Shown: positions 34,210-46,662 of the stretch, one piece after another
Layout: the number at the start of each line of letters is the position of its first letter
Numbering within the stretch: position 1 is the stretch's first letter
The notes under the pieces: generated by a model
Seen by the model: the letters and a program-made list of their open reading frames with translations, nothing else
Databases searched by the model: none
Told to the model about the DNA's origin: nothing
Source of the DNA: Sympetrum striolatum
Lineage: Eukaryota > Arthropoda > Insecta > Odonata > Libellulidae
DNA: 64,000 nt
Direction: 5' to 3'
NCBI GenBank assembly: GCA_947579665.1
Contig: OX388352.1
Coordinates: forward strand, 37,008,216 to 37,072,215
Translations under genes and position numbers: made by a program

Positions 34210-36010
34210 AGAATTATCATTGTCTTCAGGTCCTCTTCAACTTCTTGCAGCCATCGTGTGCATGGTCTTCCTCTTTCCTCCTCCCTTCCATCTTGCTATA
34301 AATCAACAATTTGCGAATTTTCACTATTTTATCCTTTTAACATTCCCCAACCACGACAGTCGCATTTACTTTGAGAACCAAACTACATCCTTTTCTTCCA
34401 ATATTTCAAGGGTCTTTCAAATGATAAAGTTAAAGAATTACTAAACCTAGATTCTTACAAATTCTCTTAAATCAATATCCTTTAACGGGTTAGAGGAATA
34501 TGGAAACCCGAAACATGACGTTATACAAAAGTGGTATGTATTGATATTGAGGAATATCACAATCTTAACTCAATTCAGAGTTATAGTGATATTTTATAAG
34601 ATAAAAGGTCATCATCATCATCCACAGCCAGGTGTGGGCCCTGGCTTTTTCAGTTACATGCCTCCATTTGTCTCTATGCTTTCTCCTTCCATCTTCCAAA
34701 TCCCATAATCGTCACTTCCTCATCAACATTTTAGCCATCTTTACGTAGTCTTCCTCTCTTCCTACTCTCTTCCATCTTGATATACGTTAACAATTTGGTC
34801 CATCCTTCCAATATCGTCCAACCATGATAGTCACAATGATTTTTTGAACCTAACTGTATACTTTTCCTATAATACTTCATTTATTTCCCAGTTCATTCTG
34901 ATTCTCCACCTTTCTCCCTCTTTAACTGGGCCATAGATTCTCCTCATTTTTCGTTCAAATTTTCTTAGCATTTCTTCATCCTATTTGGGTAGGACCCATG
35001 TCTAAGCGCCATAGGTTTGGTCTTATCAGTACTTTATGAATTTTCAATTAAGTATTCTTGGACAGAAGAGTTGATCTGAGGAGAATTATATTTTCAAAAT
35101 ATGACTTTGTTACCTTGAACTTCCTCTGATTAATACCTTCAAAGATTTTATGTTAATTATTTAGTATAACTCCAAGTTTAGTAAATTTGCTGACATACTC
35201 TTACTCGAAATTTTAAATAATTACGTTTTATAGCTCTCGTTGTTTTTGTAAAGAAGACATTTTTATATATTTGGCCTGATCTTCATTTGTATGGAGGCCC
35301 ATTATTTTCGCATTGTCTTCAATGATAGTAAACGTTGCCTTAAGATTATTCAATCTTTTTGCTATCAGAGCTATATCATCGGCATATGCAAAGCCTTGTT
35401 TGGATTTATATACAACTGCTCCCTTTACTATTAATGCTTTCATTGATTTGTGCAAAATCAAGCTGAATAGCACAGCTGAGAGAGCAATTCCTTATTTTAC
35501 CTCTGCGATCACTTTGAAAGTATTGCTTACTCTACCCAGTCCGAAAGAATTATGCTGGAATTCCTTCAGTGTCATCTCCACCAATTTAACAAGCTTCTCT
35601 GGAGTACTGTAGCCTTTCATCAAACAAAGCATCTATTTCCTATCCACACTGTCAAAAGCTCTACAAAATTAAATGAAGAGTATATGCAAATATCAACGTT
35701 GCATTCATGCAATTCACCATTGCTTGTCTCACTCAATATCTGATCAATGGTACTTCTACACCTAAAGCCACAAGGATATTCTTCTAGATTTTTTTAGGCA
35801 TAGATACTTATTTGTTTCAATTCAATACTAGTGAATATTTTAATTGCTACATTCAGTAACATGTCTCTATAGTTTTTGCATTCAAAATCATCACCTTTCT
35901 TAAATATGGGGCAAATCAGTCCAGTTCGCCAATCTTCAGGAAATTCCTCTGACTTCCAAATACTACAGACCAGTCGGTATAATGTTTTCATTAGATCTGG
36001 GCTTCCATTT
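34210..36010 (-). pseudogene. Decayed non-LTR retrotransposon, reverse transcriptase remnants
   Basis: On the minus strand, 35991-35794 encodes an N-terminal reverse transcriptase block with EEFPEDWRTGLICPIFKKGD and NYRDMLLNVAIKIF. After several frame breaks a GFRCRSTIDQI segment follows (about 35780-35730). Then 35473-35228 has LILHKSMKALIVKG and FAYADDIALIA, the metal-binding motif, followed by MGLHTNEDQAKY. The strongly conserved order leaves little doubt. The part at about 35100-34700 matches the C-terminal region of such elements. Another stretch at 34430-34210 repeats the last 200 bp. The vocabulary resembles RTE-like elements, but I cannot place the clade. The many stops make it an old, dead copy. 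Confidence 0.7.
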
Positions 36011-36779
36011 TATATAAATTCCGCAGATACGCCTAATGCCTCTTTTCTAACTTATGCATATACAATAGTTAAAAACGCACTAGTGTAAGGCAGTAAACTA
36101 ACTATGGTTCCGATTAATTTACGAGATCCCTGTTCTCAACGTCGTTGCCAAAACATGCATACCATTGGGTGTAAATCATCCACAAAAATTAATTTCCGAA
36201 GGTACTTACATGGATTACTATTAATGGATAAACAGTCTCAGTATGGTACTCAACTAAATTTCATAGGTATATCATTAAAATGACATGTATTTAATGGCAA
36301 TTATGTAGAAGTTAATCATCATGTATCTAAATATCGGTGTTTGGTAATATATATCGTAAATCGATTCAATTATTATTCCACCTTTTATCAATTTGCTTAG
36401 ACGATTTGTTTTTTAATTAATTGAAGATGTAAAGGAAAGGGGTTAGAATCATAGTTTCAATTACGTATGCGGGTTTCAGTTCACAGGAATGGGTAATTTA
36501 TTATATCCTCGATGTTAAAATATTTTTCTTCGTCGACGTACATTTACAACTGAACTGACCCGTTTTCATAGGCAAGACTGCATCCATCAAAAACTGCCTT
36601 TAAAATTCATTCCTGGCATCGACAAGAAAATAAAACATCCTTCCGTGGGATGTTTTAAATCATCGTAATTTTTAATATAATGCCATCACCAAACGTTTCA
36701 TTATGAAAACAGCAAAATAGCTTTTGCATTCCCATCCAGGGGTATAGATATTCTGTATGCAAAATTTACACAGAGTATG
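36011..36779. other. AT-rich stretch, nothing recognised
   Basis: No coding signature, inverted repeat or tandem repeat noticed. Confidence 0.4.
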
Positions 36780-37000
36780 ATTTTATTTAACGGTTATTTC
36801 GTCATATTGGTAGTGTAGCAAGGAATAAGTATTTAACTATTATCGCATTAATTATATTTGTAAATAATACTCTAACCTGACTCAGTCATGATTAAGATGT
36901 GGATTGAAGATTTCAGATAAGAGTTACAAGTAGAAATTAACCAAATACAGACAACAGATGGACTCGTAGCATAGATTTGTATATATGTTTCTACTAATTA
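36780..37000 (+). repeat. Duplicated segment, partner of 39400-39580
   Basis: Shares AAATAATACTCTA and the CAGTCATGAT-AAGA stretch, followed by GAAGATTTCA, with 39400-39580 in the same order and orientation. Confidence 0.5.
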
Positions 37001-37679
37001 AGCAAAGCAGCTGTGATATATACGTAGCATGAGCCAAATAATAGGATTCCAAATCATTATGGAAAGACACGAGGATTTATCTACCTCTATTTCCAATAGA
37101 TCAATTTTCCGACGATGCATATCACTGATGAAGTAAATTCAGTGGTTCAATTGACCCAAATGAGTGTATTTGTAGTATTTTTGTAAAATTGATGTGTCAC
37201 TTATTTATATTTTAATTATTGCTAAAAAAAGAAAAGATTTGGATGAATTCCCATGAAAATTTGATTAAAAATAGGCGTGCACGAAAAATTACGTAGCTTT
37301 ATATGTGAATAAATAAAACATTTCAGATCAATGCATATATATGACATCTATATCCAGGAAATACTTTATTATTACCGTAACATTAGCAAACTAGGTTCTT
37401 AAAGTTTTTTATCTGCAATATTTAATATCAATTAGGGAATTTTCATATCTATTTGTAAGATTGGCCTTTCTAAACTCATTCAACACTAATTTCTTCCTTT
37501 ACCAATAATGAAGGATACACAAAATGAATTAACTTCAATAACTTAAAAGGATGTACTAATTCGGCTCTTAAAAAATCCCGTTCATGGGTTAAATCCATCT
37601 GTAAAATTATGCACGTATAAAGTGTTATTAGAACAGCTGGTCACTAGTCAGAAAAATAACAAGTACATGTGCTCAAAGT

Positions 37680-38560
37680 TCACCAATTCAGTCACCGGTC
37701 GATCCCAATAACATATTTCACCTTGGTCTGCTCACCAACTGATAAATTGGACGCTGACTAAATTCAGTCACGAGCCACTTAATGCAAAAACCGTGATAAT
37801 TAAGTTATTCCTTAGGCATGGAGATATTCAATGATGTATTTCAAGTCTGTTTGCACGTTCCAGCAAGACAAAAACTTTAGTGACAGCGCACTATATGAGT
37901 CAAGATTAACATAATCACACGAGTAACACAAATGTTGTAAATTTCTTGAAAATGGAATAATTTTCGTCCACAATAAGGACTTCCTGCACTCTTTGTATTC
38001 GAAAGCAATTGACGTAGACGTAGGTGGCGTGCCGAGAAAGGCTGAAGAATTTTAAAGGCAGCTTATGTGTATTCCCACTGTCTAATGGAACCCTCCGCAG
38101 CTTGTCATCTTGCGAAGCCGCTTTGAAGGTCTTTGGAGACTTCCTAAGTTTCTCTTTCCTAAATTTCATACTTCCTACATTACCTAAATTCCATACTTCA
38201 TAAATCCTAAATTTCATACTTCCTACATTTCAACTATTTCTGTTTAAAGACGTCTTTAAACAGAAATAGTTGTTTTAGACTTACTGAACTGATCTTCAAC
38301 CTAGAAAGTAGTTACAGTGAAAGAGGGTAGTTAAAGATTTTATTAAAACGTGCTTTCTTTCCGATGTGTCATAGATCCATGGTACGTCACGAGTTACCTC
38401 TTCCTGTTCCACGTATTATCCATTGTTAACATTTTGGGAATTTTCATCTTTAGATATGCCTTATTTTTTGTCCTTCATGTTGTTGCCTCGTTTAATATCT
38501 TATTAATTAGGTTTGAACGTAGACCAAAATAATCATTCTCGTGCCTGGGTAAAAATTTCG
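37680..38560 (+). repeat. Local segmental duplication, copy B
   Basis: Partner of 33160-34140. It differs by carrying three tandem copies of a CCTAAATTTCATACTTC-type sequence (about 38157-38231) and the perfect palindrome at 38231-38272. The palindrome's right half (TAAACAGAAA) is the only part with a counterpart in copy A. Confidence 0.55.
38231..38272. repeat. Perfect 42-bp palindrome
   Basis: The left half ends CTGTTTAAAGAC and the right half begins GTCTTTAAACAG. All 21 base pairs match and there is no spacer. Confidence 0.9.
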
Positions 38561-38995
38561 ATATCGTGTTATGAGAGTACATTCTAATCATAACGATGGT
38601 TTATTCTAGGACAGAAAGCCGTATTGTATACGTGAAGAAAGTGACTTATCATGTAAACTACGCCAGAAGAGTCAATTAGCGAGCGCTTACTATGACTTCG
38701 ACGAAGTATATCTAAAAATGCGATCATGAAAATCAGTAGCGTGAACTTGGTTTCAATGAATTGTGCAATATCTGTTTTGAACGAACTTGCCATATTTTTG
38801 CGTATAATTTTGCAGGATTTTTTATAGAATTAATGTTGACAGGGGTTCTACGAGGGGATACTGAGTCGCGGAATTGGTTCCGTTAGTTTTTGTGGGATTC
38901 ACTTAGTTTTCTGGTCCAGGTGATCTCGAAAATGTACTTAACTTTCCTCCTTCATGTTCCTCCCTTACTCTCCTTATTCCTTTTTCCTCCTGTTC

Positions 38996-39310
38996 CCGTT
39001 GATGATATAAGTCGGGCAACATTGAGCGAGTACTTCGCCCCCGACATTTGAGGGAACTCCCAAAAAACCTTACTTTACTTCATCCTCCATTCTCGTCCAA
39101 GTGCGGTGGGTGATCACCTTCCTCATCCATTCCATTTTTTCTATTTCATACCCGTAACGGCACCTAACTCTTTCTGCGTTTCTTTATTCCTGGATAGGAA
39201 TACACAAAACAAAATAGCTCACTTTCATAATACCTCATGATAGGAAAGATAATACCTAGTTTATCACTGTCATGCTCAAACAGAATGTAAGGTTTGAGTG
39301 TCTAAGTCTT
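38996..39310 (+). repeat. Duplicated segment, partner of 41900-42190
   Basis: Both copies contain TGAGGGAACTCCC followed by AAAACCTT, then TTTCTTTATTCCTGGATAG about 130-180 bp later. Flanking similarity is patchy. Confidence 0.6.
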
Positions 39311-39399
39311 GTGAAAGGTATATTCAACTGTCTCTTTTTTGTTTAATAAATTAAAAACTTATTTAACGACCGAGCGCATAAAATATATCGCTACATTTG

Positions 39400-39580
39400 A
39401 AGTCCGCTATTGTCATTTTATAATTTAACCCATTAGTATTTGGAATTCTCTCGCATAAATTAATGTGCTAAATAATACTCTATCTCACCTGACACAGTCA
39501 TGATCAAGACAGTCTATGGAAGATTTCATAATAATAGTTGAAATAATTTAAAATAATAATTGGAATTCAACTGATTCAAC
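39400..39580 (+). repeat. Duplicated segment, partner of 36780-37000
   Basis: See the partner for shared landmarks. This copy reads CAGTCATGATCAAGACAG, then GAAGATTTCA. Confidence 0.5.
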
Positions 39581-40084
39581 CGGGGTGGCACGAACTCGTA
39601 TGATAGGTCTTTCCGTATGATCTTACGAATTCTGCGGCGGATCTGGAATATTTATACATTATGAGCGTAAAAATATACACCACCTCCAGATAGGGAAATT
39701 TGAATTTTACTATTAACTATATAGAGATCGCTACTGAATAGAATTCTCTTCAGATAGTGTTCTTCCAATGGTATCTCACCCTTTTATTTAGTCTTGGTTT
39801 GTGCAGGCAATGAGCTCGAGAGAGATTGTGATGGTCTACGTTTAGTATTAGCCAATTGATCCATTTCCCTTCGTTGGATATCACTCACGCGCTACTTTCA
39901 GTAAAATTCAATTCGTACATTGGAAAGCGAGCACGGCGAATCCAGAAATTATTGGGAAAAAATCAATAGCAAAAGATCTTTGAACGTGAACTTAATACCC
40001 ATAGCGACACACTCGAGTGATGCAGTAAAGTGCACAAGGTAATTATCACTATATGCCTCGCCGTTAAATTTTATTACTGCCCCA

Positions 40085-40270
40085 AAATATGTTCGCAAGC
40101 TATGAAAGAAAACTAAGCGTTATAAGAAAATAATCTCAAGGAAGGAATGATAATTCCGGTCGCTCTTCCCGTGTCAAAATAGAGGAATGAGCAGGAAACG
40201 GGGTTAGGGATATTGTTGTTTTTTACTCCACTGCCATACTTGACTTGCAACTTAGGGTTGATATCCAAAA
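40085..40270 (+). mobile_element. Decayed 3' end of a CR1-like retrotransposon
   Basis: It aligns with the last 180 bp of the element at 17486-18686: AAGCGTTATAAGAAAATAATC against AAGCGTTATAGGGAAGTAATC (each quoted in part), GGTCGCTCTTCCC against GGTCGTTTTTTCCCC, and CTGCCATAC in both. It is much older than the copy in the array. Confidence 0.55.
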
Positions 40271-41899
40271 TATAATCAATGAAAAACTGTTTTAGTAGTG
40301 CGAAAGTGAATTACAGAGATTACAGAGGTGGCATTTCAGAACCTCTGGACTTAGCAGCGCCAAAGTTTCGAAATCTCGCCACTTACTGATATATAACCAG
40401 TGCGGTAACAGAGGATTAAGATTCGGATGATGTTTTCATGTAAAAGAAATATTGAATAGAATTCTTGTATTTATGACTCTATTTCCTTCGTCAAAATAAT
40501 TACATAAATTACACTACATTAACACAATTCTATTTATTGCATCTTCTTTATATAACACATAAAGTTCTGTACAAGTGTGATTTTATTAAATTGCGTTAGC
40601 CTAGTCTTTATGGTAATACACAAAATTATAAAGGACCTATTCAATGTGTTGGCACCTCAGTACAAACCATAAAAGCAAGTACTGCATGAATGGACTCAAT
40701 TGAGATACATCTATGGTCATCGAACCATTTATTCCAATTTGATAAAAACTTGGAAGTGTTTTATGGGGTTTTTAGTTATTATAAAATATTCACAGTTAAA
40801 TTAATAAAATACGAGAAAGGAGCTCTGATGCTATAGTTAAGGTACATTTCTAATGATATGATGGTTATGATACCATGAGGTTGCCAGGTTTTCTTTTAGA
40901 CCTCACAATCAGTCCAACACTTTGCAAGTAAAGGGATTCATAAAGTAAAATATGCAGTGCTCACTCTGGGTTTTTGGTATCGATGCTTCTTTATATTAAT
41001 ATCACTAAGCTACTCATCTCGATTGGCATCGGTTTGCTAATAATTGCTCAACAAATCTTAAAATCTTAATTTATACTCATAAATAGCGTTACAAATTTCA
41101 GCCAACTGGCAAACACGCTCTTATATTTAAAAGTTGAGAGCTTCAAAATCATGTGTGAATATAAACAGTATTCTATTCATCTTATTTAAACCACATAAAA
41201 TAATAAACAGCTGTTTAAACGAGTATAAATACTTAAACAGTACGATACATTTCCATAAAATGTTACCAAAATTAATTATTTCCAACACCAGAACTTAAAA
41301 GTAATGATATTATCAATTATTTTTAACTGAAGGCCAAATGACATATTTTACCATAAAAATATCTATAAATTTAACCAAGCCAATTAATCCATTTTCAAAT
41401 AAAAATTCCCAAGATTGATAAATCAAAGACAACACTGAACATTCATTTTTCTTTAGCATTGCTTTCATCCAATGTTATTCTGAATAACGGAAGACTATTC
41501 AAATTAATAAAATATTAATGGTAAAGATAAACAGCATTGACTTCGGAAACAAAACAGTATGAGCAATCTACATGTAATCAAGATCCTACGCAGGATGATC
41601 TATTTCACTATTTAAAATTGAAGATATAATATATTACGGTAACTACCATTATACTATGCGATACTGAAATATAAATATATTTATGTCTATAGATTGCTCC
41701 TTCCTTACGATGGGTGATATCATTCACACCGAGAGTTTCAGTGTGTTGGAATATAAGTAATAAGCAATTTCTTTTATGAGTTAAAGTTTTCTACTCGACG
41801 TGCATACATCTACATGTCTAGTTGGTTCGGTGTAAGTGCTTTCCCTATCCCTTTCTTATCCTCTTTCTTTCGCTCCTAATTTCTAATGCCCTCCCCTTC
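40271..41899. other. AT-rich stretch, nothing recognised
   Basis: No coding motif or element end noticed. Short poly-purine and AT-rich runs only. Confidence 0.35.
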
Positions 41900-42190
41900 C
41901 CAGTGATGAACGATTCAGGGACCGTATCTGAGGGAACTCCCTTAAAAACCTTCCTTTTTCCTTAATTCCCATTCTCATCCAACTCATCTGGAGGACCCCA
42001 TTCCCGTTCCTTTATTCCTCATCCGTGTTGACGCTCAACTCTCTTGCCATTTACGGACTTAAGTCTCATTCAGGTTGACGTTCCCGTTTCTTTATTCCTG
42101 GATAGTAAGACAAATGTAACTGTGTGATTCAATTTGTTAACGCTTGATCATAACAAATATATTATTCTAGTTTACCATTGTTATGCACAT
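41900..42190 (+). repeat. Duplicated segment, partner of 38996-39310
   Basis: This copy contains TGAGGGAACTCCCTTAAAAA and TTTCTTTATTCCTGGATAG. A short internal repeat (GTTGACG, CCGTTTC) lies between them. Confidence 0.6.
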
Positions 42191-44039
42191 ACAGGATGCA
42201 TTTTTCGAAATTTTGCGAAGTGAAAAGTATGGCTTTTTACACTGTTTTCACAACCGTGGAAATGTATTGGAGTAACCCTCACGAATAACCAAACATGAGG
42301 TACCTACATCCATAATGTATAATCAATGCTAGCAAATGATTAATCTACTCGTAGTGTTTCTGAAACAATAGTAATAAGATGAGAAAGTAAGCCATGAATA
42401 TTCTCACAGCATAGGACTATTTAATGGTCAATACTAATCGGCCCTTCCTTTCTTATATACCCTCGCTTTCATATAAATTTAACAGTAATAGGTTGATAAA
42501 TAACAATACTTCTAATAGGAATATTCTTACGCGAAGTTGCAATATAAAGGCAGCATATTTGTAAATACATGTGGAGCATGCATGCATGCTGAATGTGGAG
42601 TAAGTTATTCTGTGTTAAAGCAATAACAAATATAGAATTCAAGCTCAAACCAACCTTTGACGTCTCTTCATTTCTTTAATCACATTATGAAGTCTCAAAG
42701 TATCATAAAAAATATTTCGTAACTTTCAAAACATATATTTCTATTTATCGGTTCCACCAATGTGATGACATCATCAGGTGAAGAGTACAGAACTATAGGA
42801 CTTATATATAACAAGGGATTGGAAGGGAAACGGTAGATTATGGAGGGTAGAGTTGGTAGGGAGTATGAGAAGGGAACAAAATTGCTGGTAGGGAAAGAAG
42901 TGGGTAAGGGTTATGGGACAAATATTCATTTGTGAGCAAAGTATTGTCTTTGCTGTCAATCTCCATCGTCTTGAGGTCACTATGCACAACCAAGGACAAC
43001 AGGGACCTGGATTTGACAGACCGAAAGTGGCCCTAAGGATATCCGAGCATAGGCGTTGTCTACAAACTGGGGGTCCTGGGTGGTCTTCGCAGAACAACTT
43101 AAAGACCAGAACCAGAGCTGCGACTTCCAGCCTCGACATCTGCATCACCTGAAGATTGGGCACCAACTAGACGATCTCAAATTCATTACGATTTATAGCC
43201 GAGAGAAGAAATTGCTGTCAAATGAATATTTGGACCGTAACTTGTGCTCCTCTAAGATTTGCATGTTCTTCCACAGTATTTTAAGGTAGCGAAGTAATAT
43301 TTTACCATATAAAGAAGTCAATTAACCGACATTTAACTAACACTAAGAGGACTCTTTCCATACCAGCTCATAATTGGTAGCTTCATCAAAGCACCGGAAA
43401 ATTAATTACCTATCCGACTATATTAAATTTCTTTTTTCTAAGATATTTTGCCTCGGTTATACGGGACCTATGCTCACTTACTCACTTTAACTAAGTACAT
43501 ATGGAGACATTCTTTCTAGAGGCAGCCTATAATGATAATTTATAATTCTTTTCGGATAGTATAGAAATTAACTGTACTCTTACTTGTAATGCATCCAGAA
43601 AACAATCGATTCTTATATAGTAATAAGAAGTATCTTTCGTTACCTTATTTTCAGTTAAATATCGATTCTTATTTAGTTAAATTAAAACCTATTTATTGTC
43701 CAAATTAACCAGGTAATGGTAGGAAAAAAAATACTTCATAGCCAAACTTAATGTTTTAAGGATCTCCCGTTCTAATAGTGCATATAGACCAAACGATATT
43801 CCTTAAAACTACTTGAATACGATTATTCATAGAGAATTATCTAAGGAGCGAATAGTTCGTAAAATCGAACATAGAATATACATTTAAGAATTTCTTTTAT
43901 TTTTTCTTTTGATTACACCCTTATATAATTTTCTAAATGATTACCAGAGTTAGATTCTTTTTGGGAGCCGTATCTTCCCGTAGTTTTGTATTCACCCGGA
44001 TAAGCTTCTTGGAGAGTTAATACCAAGAAGTCCAGTTTC
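42191..44039. other. AT-rich stretch, no supported gene
   Basis: The overlapping frames at 42774-43289 on both strands show no domain. A motif also found in the foldback S3 (ATCGGTTCCACC, then GACATCATCAGG) is at 42747-42780. Confidence 0.35.
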
Positions 44040-44299
44040 TTTGAAGGTCAGTTATTTCATGGTGCAACGACATAGCATCGGCAGGTGTCCTAACAGGTCT
44101 GTAATATACTGTGTAAAAGCCACCCCGTGGATTAGCGTCTCAGCTGTACAGGTCGATTTTGGAGTAACACTGACTCCTAGTCCAACGCTCTCCCAAGCCA
44201 GCTCCTTGGATCTAAATAATCTGGTAAACCAGAGTCCAACAGGAGCTGATAATTTTTGGGATACGGTCATTTAGTGTGCAAAAGCCGGATCCTTTTGGG

Positions 44300-45000
44300 G
44301 GAAATCGTCACCTTTCACAAGTGCCCTCCAAGTTCGGCTACTTCGGACAGTGCACTACAGGGGCAGCACCTTTTTGGGGCATGACCACCCAGTAGATCAG
44401 TATCCTCCACGGTCACCTCCTTTTGAGAAGAAGACCATCATGTTTTACAATTTTTCTCCCAGGTAATATCTAAAATTAGAATTCCCGGTACTATCGTCTC
44501 CTCCCGGTCAAGTCTGTTTCTGGCCAAGACCATCCCATAGTTCATTGCTCTCAAAGGTCAGCTCATATTGGAAGCAGAACCATCTTATACTAGTGTCCTC
44601 CACGGTCACCTCCTTTTGGGAAGAAGACCACCATGTTTTGCAATTTTTCTCCCAGGTCACATCTAAAATTAGAATTTCCGGTACTTTATTCTCCTCCCGG
44701 TCAAGTCGGTTTCTGGCAAAGACCATCCCATAGTTCATTGTCCCCAAAGGTCAGCTCATATTGGAAGCAAAACCATCTCATACTAGTGTCCTCCAAGGTC
44801 AACTCTTATTTTGAAGTTGACCATCCCTTATCTCATTCCTCTCCAAAGTCATCTTACTTTTGAGGCGAGAATACCCCTTTGTGCAGAATCCTCCAAGTTC
44901 AACTCCTTTTCGGGATCACCATGTTTTGACTACAGAGTCCTCCAGGGTCATCTGCTTCTTTTGGATCATCCCTCAATAGCAAACACCGACCCCCATATGT
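44300..45000 (+). repeat. Minisatellite with a 193-bp tandem duplication
   Basis: A degenerate 45-60 bp monomer (type TCCTCCAAGGTCAGCTCC, TTTTGGGAAGAAGACCACC) recurs across the stretch. A larger block of 193 bp is duplicated in tandem: GGTCACCTCCTTTTG starts at 44411 and again at 44604, with GGTAC, TCCTCCCGGTCAAG and CCATCCCATAGTTCATTG repeated in register. Small overlapping frames on both strands reflect the repeat, not genes. Confidence 0.75.
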
Positions 45001-45859
45001 TCATTGCAATCAGCTCCAGACTGGTGCATGTCTCTTCAGTTGAATATTTGTTTGATTCGAGCAGGAATCTTAATGTAGTTAAACTTTTGCTATTTTGTGT
45101 TTCAATATTACGTCTTTGAGTTTCTGTTAAGTAGAACGTAATTTTAAAAAAGTCTCGCTTTTTTTGGTTGCGGGACTCCTGTACTTCAGTTTACCATTGA
45201 GATGCCATACATAGATAGATCAGAAAATTTATGTATTTAGAGTGAGGCTATAGCGGAAAGAACCTAAGTCGATAGCCTAAGACTTCGTTCCATCCTAACT
45301 TTTGCTAAGAATTCAGTTTAAATTATTCTCTGCATACGATGAGATATTATATGATAGCCATTCATTGCATCTCGCTGTGCAGAGATATGCCGCTAAATTC
45401 ATTCTCTTTCAAATTTCGGGCGAAAGTAAATATCATTATATGGCTGGCAAATTACGCGATTGCAGACATTTGTCACGTAAGCTTTAGAGAGAATGTTTAA
45501 ATATGACTTTTGCCTTAAGTAAATACATTCTATCGATAACCGTATAAAACAGCTGAAATTTATGTTTATTAGTTCTATAGAGGTATCAATATCTTAATGA
45601 AATAATTTACTGGGAGTTTCTGCGGAACGCTTCACTAACATTGAAAGTTTTCTTTTCTATTAAATAAATTTTTCAAAAAGAAATAAGCATATTTCTTAAA
45701 ATTATCAAAATAACACATGGAAAAATAACTTGCAAAACCATCATCGTATTCGAGATTGTTAATTTACAATATAGATCTTTATACCTCTATGAATTGGTAG
45801 ACAATGTGGCTTCATTAGCAGTTCGTCTATGTAATGGTGAAGTTATCAAACCATATTCC

Positions 45860-46060
45860 TCTTACTTTCCTACAAGGTCTACTCTTTATTGGGAGAGGAC
45901 CACCATGTATTACAATTTTTCTCCTAGGTCACATCGTATCATAATTTAGAATTGCCCGCATTTGACTCCTCCCGGTTGAGTCCTTTTTCGGACAAGACCA
46001 TCCCATAGACCAACCCTGCTCTGCAAGGTCAGCTCATATTTTGGTCTTAATTATTGTTTT
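45860..46060 (+). repeat. Outlying copy of the 193-bp minisatellite block
   Basis: Contains ACCACCATGTATTACAATTTTTCTCC, TCCTCCCGGTTGAG and ACCATCCCATAGA (first quoted in part) in the same order as the blocks at 44.4-44.8 kb. Confidence 0.65.
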
Positions 46061-46662
46061 GGTGGAACTCTACTTTCATTGACTGTGGAAGGACATGGAA
46101 ATATAAATTGAGCCTGTGAAAAATTACCTTCAGATAGAAATTTTAAATATGAGAATAAATCCGTATGACTACCCAACAATAAAGTAATTATTTCACATAG
46201 AACCAGAGAACTGAATATAAAATATTCTTAGAAATAGTCATTTGAGACAGTTTCTCGATCATACCTCGAGTACTTATGTTACGTTAAATTTGAACTCAGT
46301 CCGATGAAATTCCACATCAATCCTCTTCCCTATTATAGAATATATAATCATTAAGTCACATTACCTTCCATTACCCTGTTGTCTACTTAGAGAATTAGCA
46401 TTAAAGAATCGTAACAATCGCTAGTAATTATTTCTGAGAATCGAATACAAAATCGACGCAGCATATAAATAGCTTACTAAAGAGTTCATTCGAATAACTT
46501 CTACTCTGTACTCTTTCGAAGTATTTTCTCTGAGGTAAGTTCAACGTTTTCCTACTGGAAAGATATATTCCTTAATTTTTATCCTCTTATCTTCAAAATA
46601 CCCAATCCACTATCCTCAACTCTTCCTACCGCATTTTCTTTTCAGCCAACTTCCCTCTAAAT

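Noticed and set aside
35313..36088. Plus-strand frames at 35313-35612, 35552-35743 and 35876-36088
   Set aside because: They are shadows of the minus-strand reverse transcriptase remnants.
42774..43289. Overlapping frames on both strands, 77-130 codons
   Set aside because: No domain or conserved motif, and composition does not differ from neighbouring non-coding DNA.
44052..44863. Overlapping plus- and minus-strand frames near the minisatellite
   Set aside because: Most are generated by the repeated GC-rich minisatellite monomer, the rest lie beside it without any domain, and related blocks elsewhere break them.
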